Origin: Eretmocerus hayati
Lineage: Eukaryota; Arthropoda; Insecta; Hymenoptera; Aphelinidae
NCBI GenBank assembly: GCA_029851415.1
Contig: CM056742.1
Coordinates: 85,550,748-85,614,747 of the forward strand
Direction of reading: 5' to 3'
DNA: 64,000 bases
A program made the position numbers and the translations under genes. Below, piece by piece: positions 1 to 12,480 of the stretch (within the stretch, counting starts at the first letter, position 1; every line of letters begins with the position of its first letter). Below the pieces are notes generated by a model that had not been told where the DNA came from, searched no databases, and saw only the letters and a program-made list of their open reading frames with translations.

Positions 1-3000
1 CAGACACACTCGCATCGAGAAGCGACAACGTCACACCGAAAAAGAGTGGGGATACTCAATGATGCGCGCTGTCTCAACGGCCCTCAGTCATCATCTAGAG
101 CCCGTCGCGATCACACGTACTCTATCAAGGGGGGGCAATCATAAGAAGAGTCGAATAAAATGGAATACACTTGCAGAATACCATCGTGGACATCAACATT
201 CATAGAACGTCTAGAAGGTGAGTAATTGCATCATTAATTCAATTACACGTTCTTCCTCAAATCGTTAAAGTTGTAATATCGTAAACGTCGAGAATTTTGA
301 TGATCTGAATAGATTAAAGATTTAATGGAAACATCCCAAGATTTTGTCCGGGGCTTCGAAAACAAAGAGATAAGAAATAAAAAATTGGAAATTTTTACGG
401 AATTTTGAAAAGATAAAAATATAAAAAATCGATTTTTTTTCGAAGAATTTTCCCGAAAATTTTCGGAATTTTCCACTCTGAGACACATCATGAGCTTGAG
501 TTCATTCTCATTAGTTTCAGCGGAAGAGACGCTCAAACATAGGCGCTCTCGACCGAAGCCGCAGTTTTCCCCTAAATAGCCTCACAGACACACGCATCGA
601 GAAACGACAACGTCACACCGAAAAAGAGCGGGGATACTTAATGATGCGCGCTCTCTCAACGGCCCTCAGTCATCCTCTGGAGCCCGTCGCGATCACACGT
701 ACTCTATCAAGGGGGGCAATCATAAGAAGAGTCGAATAAAATGGAATACACTTGCAGAATACCATCGTGGACATCAACATTCATAGAACGTCTAGAAGGT
801 GAGTAATTGCATCATTAATCCAATTACACGTTCTTCCTCAAATCGTTAAAGTTGTAATATCGTAAACATCGAGAATTTTGATGATCTGAATAGATTAAAG
901 ATTTAATGGAAACATCCCAAGATTTTGTCCGGGGCTTCGGAAACAAAGAGATAAGAAATAAAAAATTGGAAATTTTTACGGAATTTTGAAAAGATAAAAA
1001 TATAAAAAATCGATTTTTTCTTAAAAATTTTCCCGAAAATTTTCGGAATTTTCCACTCTGAGACACATCATGAGCTTGAGTCCATTCTCATTAGTTTCAG
1101 CGGAAGAGACGCTCAAACATAGGCGCTCTCGACCGAAGCCGCAGTTTTCCCCTAAATAGCCTCACAGACACACGCATCGAGAAACGACAACGTCACACCG
1201 AAAAAGAGCGGGGATACTTAATGATGCGCGCTCTCTCAACGGCCCTCAGTCATCCTCTGGAGCCCGTCGCGATCACACGTACTCTATCAAGGGGGGCAAT
1301 CATAAAAAGAGTCGAATAAAATGGAATACACTTGCAGAATACCATCGTGGACATCAACATTCATAGAACGTCTAGAAGGTGAGTAATTGCATCATTAATT
1401 CAATTACACGTTCTTCCTCAAATCGTTAAAGTTGTAATATCGTAAACGTCGAGAATTTTGATGATCTGAATAGATTAAAGATTTAATGGAAACATTCCAA
1501 GATTTTGTCCGGGGCTTCGAAAACAAAGAGATAAGAGATAAAAAATTGGAAATTTTTACGGAATTTTGAAAAGATAAAAATATAAAAAATCGATTTTTTT
1601 TCGAAAAATTTTCCCGAAAATTTTCGGCATTTTCCACTCCGAGACACATCATGAGCTTGAGTTCATTCTCATTAGTTTCAGCGGAAGAGACGCTTAAACA
1701 TAGGCGCTCTCGACCGAAGCCGCAGTTTTCCCCTAAATAGCCTCACAGACACACGCATCGAGAAACGACAACGTCACACCGAAAAAGAGCGGGGATACTT
1801 AATGATGCGCGCTCTCTCAACGGCCCTCAGTCATCCTCTGGAGCCCGTCGCGATCACACGTACTCTATGAAGGTGGGCAATCATAAGAAGAGTCAAATAA
1901 AATGGAATGAGCTTGCAGAATATCATCGTGGACATCAACATCTATAGAACGTCTGAAGGGTGAGTAATTCTATCATTTATTTAATTACTCGTTTTTCCTT
2001 GAATCATTAGAGTTATGAAAACATAAACGTCAAGAATTTTTAGTGATTTAAATAGATTGAAGATATACTGAAAAAATTTCAAGATTTTGTCCGAAGCTCC
2101 GAAAACAAAGATATAAAAAATAAAAATTCGAAATTTTTACGGGCTTTTGAAAAAACAAAAATAAAAAAAATTATTTTTTTTTTCAAAAAATTTTCCCAAA
2201 AATTTCCAAAATTTCCCACTCTGAGGCATAAGCTGAACTTGCCTCAATTCTTATCAGTTTCAGTTAGAGAAACGCTCAGGCATTTGCGCTCTCTACAGAA
2301 GCCGCATTCTCCCCCTCCCCGCCTTCACAGACACAGACGCGCGCTGATCATGTCATGACACCAGAAGAGGAGAGGGGATACTGAGTGATGCGCGCTCTCT
2401 CAACGGCCCGCAGTCATCCTCTGGAGCCCGTCGCGAACACACGTACTCTATGCGGTTGGGCAATCATAAGAAGAGTCAACGAAAAATGAGGTGAGCTTGC
2501 AGAATATCATCGTCGACACACAACATTTATAGAATGGCTGAAGGGTGAGTAATTCGATCATTAATTCAATTACTCGTTTTTCCTCGAATAGTTAGGGCTT
2601 CGGAAACGAAAATAAAAGAAATAGAAATTCGAAATTTTTACGGGATTTTAAAAAAACGAAAATATAAAAAATTGTTTTTTTTCGGAAAATGTTCCCAAAA
2701 ATCTGCAAAATTTTCCACTCTGAGAAAATTCCTGAACTTGCCTTTATTCTAATCAGTTCCAGTGGAAAAGACGCATAAGCATACGTGCTCTCTCCCGGAG
2801 CCGCAGTTTTCCCCTCGCTGCCTGCACAGACACACATAGGCGACGAGTAAGATCAAACAACATGTCAACAGAAAAATAGAAGACAATTGGCGATACGCGC
2901 TCTCTCAGCAGCCCACAGTATAGCCCTTTACACGGTCACGAACATTCGTACGCCAAAGAGGAAATCAAGTCCAAGGAAATCCTATGTAGATATATAAGAA

Positions 3001-3060
3001 GAACTCATAAAATACCATCATGAACATTGACCTCTACTACACAAAAAAGGAAAGGTGAGT
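1..3060. repeat. Tandem array of ~580-bp units (about 5-6 copies)
   Basis: A unit beginning CAGACACAC(T)CGCATCGAG recurs at 1, 585, 1165, 1745, then more diverged at about 2328 and 2826, so the period is about 580 bp. The first four copies are nearly identical by eye; later ones decay and the last is shortened. Each copy holds a GC-rich part (genomic-looking CCTCAGTCATCC), then a conserved block ending in the strong splice-donor-like string GTGAGTAAT, then an AT-rich part. Short open frames in the AT-rich part are repeated copy by copy and do not resemble proteins. The array runs off the left edge. Confidence 0.9.
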
Positions 3061-3472
3061 AATATCTATCAAAACATTATTTCCCATGTTCTCTAAAATT
3101 GATAATAGAACCAAACATCAAAATACAAACCTTTTCCGAAATTTTATAAAATCATGTACATGATAAATAAAAATTCAATTCTTTTCCGAAATAAAATCGA
3201 GGAGTGAATTAGATTTCCATAGTCCCAATCGAAACTGATGAGTTACCTCCAAAGACAGAATTTCCGGGCTCTACGATTCCAATTATTAAGTTTTTCCACA
3301 ATAGAGATATCTTGCAATATCACAAAATTCAGTCGAATTGACAACTCATCCATTAAATTGACCCCAATGGGGAGTTCAGTTTCATACCAAGGTCTATCAT
3401 CCCACAGGCATCCAGATATCAAATGTGAGAATCACCCAGTGGAGGATTTACAAAAAGTTTTCAACTCAACGT
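3061..3472. other. Unique AT-rich spacer, no gene seen
   Basis: Sequence between the degenerate end of the 580-bp array and the target site of the hAT-like element. I see no conserved coding potential; the one 84-codon frame here ends right at the insertion and has no recognisable features. Confidence 0.5.
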
Positions 3473-3489
3473 GTTACAACCAGGGTTGG

Positions 3490-4020
3490 TAACGAAACTT
3501 ATGTTTCGTTTCGTTTCGTTTATTTCGGTGAAATTTCAATAATGTTCAGTTTCGTTTCGTTTTTCAATAACCATAATCAAAATTCCAGAATTTAGTTTAG
3601 TTTCTTCCATGAACGAAACTAAACTCAATAATTTGATTTGAATTACGTTTCTCATTTCGTTTATGAGAAACGAAACTAAACAAAAACGAATTATGGTTGA
3701 GGTAGAAACTTAACGAATCCCAACAAAAATGTCGGTGAGAGAAACGAAACGAAACGTTAATCATGCATAATTACGGTTACAATGAACGAAACGAAACATA
3801 ATCGAAATGTTTCGTCAGAAAACCAAACGAAATCAAACGAAACTATTTCGTTTTAGGGGAGGAAACTAAACGAAAGTAATTTCGATTATGATTATGATAA
3901 ACGGAACTAAACGAAATTGATATGGATTATGTTTATTATAAACGAAACTAAACGAAATCGATTTGAATTATGTTCATGATAAACGAAACTGAACGAAATA
4001 TATTCCGATTATGATATAAG
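3490..4020. repeat. Left subterminal CGAAAC/GTTTCG array of the hAT-like element
   Basis: About 530 bp in which CGAAAC, CGAAACTAAACG and the complements GTTTCG and GTTTAGTTTCG recur at short, irregular intervals in both orientations, separated by AT-rich spacers such as TATGATTATGATAAA. It is a subterminal repeat of the kind some hAT transposases bind, here far larger than usual. Not coding. Confidence 0.85.
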
Positions 4021-4200
4021 ACATCAGACGTAATCAATATGAGTAAACATCATTTGGAACGGAAGCCGAGCGTATTGATATACAGGAACGGTTGCATGAG
4101 CGAACGCAAATTTTCTCCTCCACACTCCCCCCCCCCCTCTCATCCGCTTTCGGCAAGACTTCGGCAGAACAGTGGTAGGTAATGGACAACACCCATGCTA

Positions 4201-4777
4201 CACTGTAAAAAAAACTTTCGACGATTTTACCAATTGTTGGTAAATTTAATATCCGAAGTTCGTAATTTTGATAGCTTCCCGCTAGTGAAATCGCTAACGG
4301 ATTAGCGAATTTACTAATAGTTCGTAAAATCACAACGCTCAGCGTAGGTCGCTCTGTTACCTCCGCTGAGTGATGCGAAATCGCTAATCTGAGATTAGCG
4401 AATTCACGCAAGACAGCGTGGTGAATTTATTGAAATTGGGAAATCATGAAACATCGGTACTTTGCGATTGGACTATCTTCGTACGTCTTCACGAGCCCTC
4501 CAATTACTTTCGGAGTATCATCCGAGTATGAAATATTAACACAGCAGTGCCTTGCACGTACAAGGAATCCTGAACAACCGCGTGAACGAGTCCAGTCGGG
4601 TAAAAATAGAGTCGTCCATAACCTAAAAAAATTGGGATGGGCTCCACCTGGCAGAGTGAAATCGCTAAGCCCCGGTTAGCGAATTTACATAGCCGTAGCA
4701 AATTCACTCCGCCCAGAGTAGGTCGCTTCCATTTCCTACGCTGGGCTTAGCGATTTTGTCGAATTTTTTTCACAGTG
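4201..4777. mobile_element. 577-bp TA-flanked TIR element (mariner-like MITE) nested in the hAT-like element
   Basis: Left end CACTGTAAAAAAAACTTTCG and right end, inverted, CACTGTGAAAAAAATTCGAC, each bordered by TA (4199-4200 and 4778-4779). The interior contains repeated, partly palindromic AGCGAATTTAC / CGCTAA motifs and two copies of a block like CAGCGTAGGTCGCT. Too short for a transposase, so it is a MITE. The TA duplication and length suggest a Tc1/mariner relative, but the family is inferred only from the TSD. Confidence 0.75.
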
Positions 4778-4779
4778 TA

Positions 4780-7540
4780 GTCGATCGGAATTTCTTTCGA
4801 AATGTCTCGACGTGCATGTCTGAGCATCCGAAAAATTTACAACAACAGACGACGATGGTGGCGACGATCCTAACCCTATGACCCACAAGGCTTCGTGACA
4901 TGGGCACCCGAATTTGCGAAAAAATTGTGGGAAATGTACTGATTGGTATACTATCTAATAGTAATTCACTCAAACAAGGGCTGTCAAGTAAATGTGATGA
5001 TTGGTGAAGTCGCAGAAATTTCCGTCAACAGCGCGTATGAGCTGCAAGCTCCCAGAGGAGTCTTTGGATTTGGGAATTCGGGGTTCACACAGACCTGAGT
5101 GCTTTGGGAACCAACAGTTAGGATGGGATATGGGATCAGTTTCCGACACATTCCTATTATTTCAGCATTAATGCAGTTACGCGAATTTGCATTCCACTGC
5201 ACCGTCTCCGTTCGATCGTTGCATTAGTAACGGCACAACACTTGGTAATGGGGAGGGTCTCTCTACCCTCCCTAGGCGAGAGGATTGAAGTCCACAGGCC
5301 AATAACGCGAAGAAGAAGGAGAACAGAGACGGTGAAAGCGACCGGCCAATCTGCGAGCACCCTCCGGGTTAGCCATGTTGGATTCCGGTGGCTGCGCGAG
5401 GAAGTGAGTTGAGTCTGAGCTCCGGAGAGAGCAAACTTTCTTCATATGATTGTGGTCTTAGTGAGACCACCTGAGCGAACCTTGTATGATTTCGTGCTCC
5501 GCGGCAACTAACGAGCTTTTTTATCCAGCACCTCATACAATAATGATTATTTTGGGGGACATAAGAGAACTAACTTTCCGGTAGCAGAAGTCTTGTACGG
5601 ATAGTAACACCACGATTGCTGCAAAAGAAATCGCCCGAGTTTTCCTAGCACCTAAAAACTCCCCAATCTCTTTTTGGAAGAACTCAGGTGTGTACAAATT
5701 ATGAAAAACTTGGTTTCCGATTGCGCTCAACGTGATCAGTTAGTCTGTATTTTTCCATCAATCTTTTAGTAACTTTGGTGTTACAGTTTCTCACAAGCCA
5801 TATACGCAGCACGCCACAAAGACACAGGTCCGACAGTGTCACAGGTGGCCGCCGCAATCTGCTACTGTGCTACTCGCATCCACTCACATCGTTATGCCTT
5901 CGTCAATTAGAGACAGATTACGTGACTCTCGTTACCTCAATTGAAAGTTTTGAGGGATACAAAAGTATCGGATGATCGAAGAATCCGTAAACTCCTGAGT
6001 GTAAAATCGATTCGAGGCATCGGAGCAAGGCATCAGTTGTCAGAGTTCGCTGCAATGCGACGATAGCTTAGAAAACTATCAGTATAATAGGATTATACGA
6101 TATTTCTTAGAAACGATATTCGCTGATTTGCTTTGGATAGGTAAGTACAGTCACTACCAAAACTCCATCGAAAAATGGAATTGTGTTCTGCGGGTCTCTA
6201 TCTGCTTCAACGTTGACATCAAGGCCTCCATATTGTTTCGAATTTTAGAGTTTGCTGTCTCATTTGCTCTCACGTGCTATAGTGTACATTACTTATTCCT
6301 TGATGTCAACAGCAGAACGAGACTGACAATGTCACAGCTCCAGCTATGCGTACTGTATACATTCTCACAAATCTTGAGCAAGGTAGATATAACTACATTA
6401 GAGCGTTTCTAACATCCCACTTGGGTATCCCTGCACAATGATTGTATCCGAGCAATATCGACATACAGATCTACAAGTTTATTAATTGGTGGATTCATCA
6501 AGCTGATACCAGTAATGCAGCTCTAAAAATTTCATTATGAGGTCAGTAACAACAATATTTGTATTTTCGTTGAAGAACTTATTTTCGTACTGTATCCCAA
6601 TGTTCTGTCTTTCAGAAAATGTTGATTTGTCTCTAAATGTATCGTACTTGTAGAAGTTTGAGAGCAATTGAATATAAATAAATACGAGAAATTGGTGAAG
6701 TTATACGAAATCAATCATAATTCCCACGACATTATCTAGGTTGACCCCTACATAACGCAGGAGTGCGTGGTTATGGCTCTTCGAATAAACCTTCAACCCT
6801 CTTCTTCCGAGAGATCTCAACTTGGAGTAGAATGTACCTGAAATGATTCGCATGAACCTAACTCTGCAGATTTTGGAACAAACAACAATATCTTCTATGA
6901 TTCCATTGGATGGGAAAATTTTTATCGCATCTAGAAGTGGCCCACCCCAAGGGATTCCTCTTTATCGTCGAGCCCTATAACTACCCTAAAATGGATCAGA
7001 GAAAATCCTTTGGATACACAATTCGATGGGATATCTTGCAATGTGTGGGACGCTTCACTCAAGATTTTTTTCTAATGCTAAACCTCCTGAAAAAATCTCC
7101 GGTTCAATGGCCTTTGGAATGATATACTGTTCATGGAAGGAACTGTGCGGTCAAATTTGTTTCGTGGAATTTCGATATTTTTCGTTTCTTAGTCAATGGA
7201 ATGCTGTCTCACTCTCGGGTCGGTCCTGGGTGACCCCTCTTGGCATACCTAGCCCCCCCCCCCCAAATAATAGTTGTGTGCTAACGAAATCAGCACGAGG
7301 ACTCCAGGCCTTTATCGAGGAAGGACTCCACAGCTATCACACTGTAGCCTCCCAGTGCTCCCTATCCACCCCCTCCCTACACACACTCACACACACACGC
7401 ATTCGGCCATCCTCATTGTTTATACGATCTGGCCGAAATCAAACTGTATCACACGACACGTATATACTGTTCTTTACCATTATTGCGCCGAAGTGTTGCA
7501 CAGACCTGATGGGGGGGGGGTTGGCTTGGCTCAACGTTTT
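4780..7540. other. Interior of the hAT-like element, no gene recognised
   Basis: Mixed sequence with open frames up to 200 codons (7026-7628) that run through poly-C and CA microsatellites and show no domain. Poly-C at about 7254-7264, (CA)n near 7380-7400 and poly-G at about 7511-7520 are visible. I found no DDE or BED motifs of a hAT transposase on either strand. Confidence 0.5.
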
Positions 7541-8005
7541 GAATTATGTTGATTTGTTTCGATTACGTTTAGTTTTGTTTATCATAAACATAATTGAGTT
7601 TTATTCCGTTGAGTTTCGTTTATCATAAACATAATTAATTTTGATTTAGTTTATTTTCGTTTATCTCAACAAAATTCCGGTTGGAATCAATTTCCATAAC
7701 TAATGAATCGTAATTCGTTTCTGTTTGGTTTCGTTTCTCATCAACGGAATCAGGATCAATTTCGTTTCGTTTCGTTTTTGAATGAACGAAACAAAACTCA
7801 ATTGCTTTTAAATATGTTTTCATCTCTGTTCAACGAAACGAAAATCAGAATAATTATGTTTTGTTTCGTTTACCTGATTCTGTGGATATAATGTTTACGT
7901 TTAGTTTCGTTTTTCATAAACGAAATTATGATTGATTTCGTTTAGTTTCGTTTTCCAATAAACGAAACGAAACATATTCAATAATTTCGTTTAATTTAGT
8001 TTAGT
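7540..8005. repeat. Right subterminal GTTTCG/CGAAAC array of the hAT-like element
   Basis: Mirror of the left array: dense TTTCGTTTAGTTTCG and CGAAACGAAAC units with TATCATAAAC spacers, ending in the right terminus. Together with the left array it gives the element large, loosely inverted ends. Confidence 0.85.
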
Positions 8006-8024
8006 TACAAACCCTGGTTACAAC

Positions 8025-8500
8025 CGTTCCAGAAAGATTAACAGAATCAAAACTACAGTAAGATGGCATGGATCCAAGCACAAGAGAATGACAAAAATCA
8101 CATAAAACAAGGGAATCCATAACACCTCTGGAATCGAATCAACTTCCGAAGACATCAAATGTGAGTTTCATGTATCAACCCGTGTCACTCCTTATTCTAA
8201 AATATGTATAGAATTTCAATTAGATATAGCTCTATGGAAATTTTTCGAATATCATGATTCTATGAAATCTTCGTCAGAAAATTAGATTGATTAGTTTTTC
8301 GGAGAACGTAAGCACATAATAGCCTTTACTTCTTTACTAAATTGGTATGCATGATATCTCACAAATGTATCCTTGATCTTACAATTTAATTTGAGGCTAA
8401 TTTTAATTACGAAAAAAATCAAATCATCTTCGTCACACATCTCAACAAATGATTCCCAACAATACACATCTCTTACATATCCAAGTGCAATCGAATACAT
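8025..8500. other. Unique spacer, no gene seen
   Basis: Host sequence resuming after the hAT-like insertion. A possible splice donor, AAATGTGAGTTTC, lies near 8158-8166, comparable with the GTGAGT strings in the left array. I see no convincing coding frame. Confidence 0.4.
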
Positions 8501-11500
8501 TTACAAGTTGTAACAGGACTGTATGATGCCATGGCTCACATAGAGATCGAGACTATCATCTCTGAGATCGACATACTACAATCTCCTGTTGCCAAGCTGC
8601 TGTAAATGTAGGGTATTCTTCCAAAAAAACAACAAAACACACTTACACCACTCTTCGGAAACATGTTGTTGGATTTCCTCTGATCTGAGCGCCGCTTTGG
8701 TCCCGACACTGGTAAACCAAATCGACGGGTCAGTCTCATCTGATCATGTCTCCTTCAACCTCTGTGATGGAGAGTTAAATTTACACTGAAACGATATACA
8801 CGGACCGATTCACACTCAATTCCGCTCCATATCACACAACGAAGATGATAAATCGATATTTCTGTTCATTTCAATAAAATCTTCCGCAAATATCACCAGT
8901 GGTTATAAAAATATAGATCAAGGTATTGTTAAAATTAGTGCGTTCCTAGAATCGTATATCAAATATCCATAATGTCATTTATATATTCGTTTGTTATCGA
9001 ATATGATTGAGGATTATCATTGATCAATGTAGTGACTCCCATATACGTTTCTCAATATTCAATCTTTTGTTATGACAATTCTCATTCAATTTGTACGATG
9101 ACTCAATTTTATCAACAAAACGGCAACATACGTCTCCCATATTATTGTATATCATTACTCTATTATAAGTAATCAGGAAGTAAGCCTATAATTGTAATAA
9201 TGTATGATGAAACTTTTGTTTAGAATATCACGTTCCATACTCTATATGTAAATATGTTCAATATGGATTGTATCAATATCTGAATCTCCTGAAACTCGAT
9301 AAATGAAATCAAATGGTTGGGGAAATTGCCCCAACCATCCCCGTGTCGATTCATTTACTATAGAATAAGCATTCGAAAGAAGTACAACTCATTAAGCGAT
9401 ATTTTCGTACAATCTTCAATTGTACATTCTTTCAATCTCGAGTTAAAACATATGCTATTCATTATGAAATTCATACGAATTTTCAAAAAGAGCATAACTG
9501 ACTTTTTTAATATATTGAAGAATTTTGAGTACTGATTCCAGCTCATCTTGAATCAATTTCGAATCATTGAGAGAAACATATATGAATCCACTATCACTTA
9601 ACAAGATGAAATCATCGTCCCAATTTCATCAAAGAGTAAATGCATTCAAGTAACCTTCATTAACAGGATCCAATTCAAAACTTTGCTGATTACATATCGA
9701 TTCAACTCATCCTCGTCATACTTACTCAAAACTACCACACCACACTTTTACGAGTTGCAACAGCACATAATGTCTTGGCTCATATGGAAGTTGGGTTTCT
9801 CATTCCCGAGTGTGACAGAGTGTGACTCCCTGTTGCCCAGCTATTGTAAAACATCAACACAATACTAACGCGACTCTTCGGAAGCATGTTGCTGGATTTC
9901 CTCTGATCTGAGCGCCGCTTTGGTCCCGACACTGGTAAACCAAATCGACGGGTCAGTCTCATCGGATCATGTCTCCTTCAACCTCTGTGATGAGGAGTTA
10001 CAATTTCACTCTGAACATAAAACACTCCCCTGTTTCAACTCAATTCCACATCATAAACACAAATCGAGGATGATGGATATCGAAGTCATTTCATCGAATC
10101 GAAGACTCCTCAAAAATTTGAATCTTGCGACGTAAATGCTCAATATGAAAACAAAGAATTTTCCTGATGAATGAATTCCCAATAATTAATCTTAATGACC
10201 GCGTAGCAAAAACCATCACAATGCATCAATTCAATTCTTCCCTCACGACTGCATCAAGCGAGTGATATTGGATTCATTTATAAAAGTCATTTTTAATACT
10301 CTATACGATACCGTTCCTCAATGTCAATTATCTATCCCTAAATCACATGAAAATTACTTAAATCATAAACTGGTCCAGAGAATTCTCTCAACCACTCCCC
10401 AATAAAAATGACGCCCTCTAATGTAAACATACAATCTTTAATTGAACATTCTTTCAATCTCAAGTCAGAAAATATTCTAATCATCATTAGATTTCTACAA
10501 ATTTCCAGAAAAAGCATAACTGAATTTTTGAATAGATTGGGAAATTTGAAAAACCGATTCCAGCTCAGATTGAATCGAATTACGAATCATTTAGAGAAAT
10601 GAATATGAATCCACTATCACTTGACAAAATAAAGTCATTGTCTCAATTTCATCAAAAAGTAAATACATTCACGTGATTTTTATCAACAGGATCCAATTCA
10701 AAGCTTTCCTGATGAGGAATATATTCAACTCATCCTCGTTATACTCACTCGAAAATACCACACCACACTTTTACGAGTTGCAACAGCACATGACGCCTTG
10801 GCTCATATGGGAGTTGGGTTTCTCATTCCCGAGTGCGACAGAGTGTGACTCCCTGTTGCCCAGCTATTGTAAAACAACAACACAATACTAACGCCACTCT
10901 TCGGAAGCATGTTGCTGGATTTCCTCTGATCTGAGCGCCGCTTTGGTCCCGACACTGGTAAACCAAATCGACGGGTCAGTCTCATCGGATCATGTCTCCT
11001 TCAACCTCTGTGATGAAGAGTTACATTTTCACTCTGAACATAAAACACTCCCCAGTTTCAACTCAATTTCACATCATAAACACAAAACGAGGATGATGAA
11101 TATCGAGGTCATTCCATCCAATCAAAGACTTCTCAAAAATTCAAATCTTGCGACGTAAATGCTCAATATGAAAACAAAGAACTTTCCTGATGAATGAATT
11201 CCCAATAATTAATCTTAATGACCGCGTAGCAAAAACCATCACAATGCATCAATTCAATTCTTCCCTCACGATTGCATCAAGCGAGTGATATTGGATTCAT
11301 TCACAAAAGTCATTTCTAATACTCTATACGATACCGTTCCTCAATGTCAACTGTCTATCCCTAAATCTCATGAAAATTACTTAAATCATAAACTGGTCCA
11401 GAGAATTCTCTCAATCACTCCCCAATATAAAATGACGCCCTCTAATGTAAGCATACAATCTTTAATTGAACATTCTTTCAATCTCAAGTCAGGAAATATT

Positions 11501-12480
11501 CTAATCATCATTAGATTTCTACAAATTTCCAGAAAGGGCATAACTGAATTTTTGAATAGATTGGGAAATTTTAAAAACCGATTCCAGCTAAAATTGAATC
11601 AAATCACGAATCATTTGGGAAAATAAATATGAATCCACTATCACTTGACAAAATAAAGTCATTGTCCCAATTTCATCAAAAAGTAAATACATTCACGTGA
11701 TTTTTATCAACAGGATCCAATTCAAAGCTTTTCTGATGAGAAATATATTCAACTCATCCTCGTCATACTCACTCGAAAATACCACACCACACTTTTACGA
11801 GTTGCAACAGCACATGATGCCTTGGCTCATATGGGAGTTGGGTTTCTCATTCCCGAGTGCGACAGAGTGTGACTCCCTGTTGCCCAGCTATTGTAAAACA
11901 ACAACACAATACTAACGCCACTCTTCGGAAGCATGTTGCTGGATTTCCTCTGATCTGAGCGCCGCTTTGGTCCCGACACTGGTAAACCAAATCGACGGGT
12001 CAGTCTCATCGGATCATGTCTCCTTCAACCTCTGTGATGAAGAGTTACATTTTCACTCTGAACATAAAACACTCCCCAGTTTCAACTCAATTTCACATCA
12101 TAAACACAAAACGAGGATGATTAATATCGAGGTCATTCCATCCAATCAGGGACTTCTCAAAAATTCAAATCTTGCGACATAAATGCTCAATATGAAAACA
12201 AAGAACTTCCCTGTTGAATGAATTCCCAATAATTAATCTTGATGATCGCGTAGCAAAAACCATAACAATGCATCAATTCGATTTTCCCCTCACGGTTGCA
12301 TCAAGCAAGTGATATTGGATTCATTTACAAAAGTCGTTTCTAATACTCTATACGATACCGTTCCTCAATGTCAATTATCTATCCCTAAATCTTATGAAAA
12401 TCACTTGAATCATAAACTGATCAAAAGAATTCTCTCAACCACTCCCCCATATGAAATGACGTCCTCTAATATCAGCATAC
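8500..12480. repeat. Tandem array of ~1,023-bp units (about 3.9 copies)
   Basis: The motif CAACAGGATCCAATTCAAAG lies near 10680 and 11704 (spacing 1,024), with a diverged copy about 1,023 bp upstream near 9660. A first, more diverged unit covers about 8500-9650 and a partial last unit fades after about 12300. The last two full copies differ at only a few positions by eye. The best-conserved stretch is a ~130-bp block starting CTCTTCGGAAGCATGTTGCT and running through CTGATCTGAGCGCCGC; in the later copies it follows TACTAAC, a branch-point-like string. Parallel open frames of 60-72 codons on both strands are copies of the same DNA and are unlikely to be genes. Confidence 0.9.

Larger units (their letters stand above)
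3481..8016. mobile_element. hAT-like non-autonomous DNA transposon, 8-bp TSD
   Basis: The left end reads CAGGGTTGGTAAC and the right end, read inward on the other strand, CAGGGTTTGTAAC. Both ends are flanked by the exact 8-bp direct repeat GTTACAAC (3473-3480 and 8017-8024). An 8-bp duplication with CAGGG-type ends is the hAT pattern. Next to each terminus lies about 500 bp of CGAAAC/GTTTCG-rich repeats. The 4,536-bp interior has no transposase I can recognise, so it would need one supplied in trans. A second TIR element is nested at 4201-4777, and there are poly-C/poly-G tracts near 4128 and 7255/7510 in inverted arrangement. Confidence 0.85.

Noticed and set aside
243..2837. Recurrent 80-97-codon minus-strand frames as a gene family
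   Set aside because: They are copies of the 580-bp unit, low-complexity (FFIF/NSVKIS), with no start context or motif.
7026..7628. 200-codon frame as a hAT transposase
   Set aside because: It passes through poly-C, CA and poly-G tracts and has no BED, DDE or hATC features.
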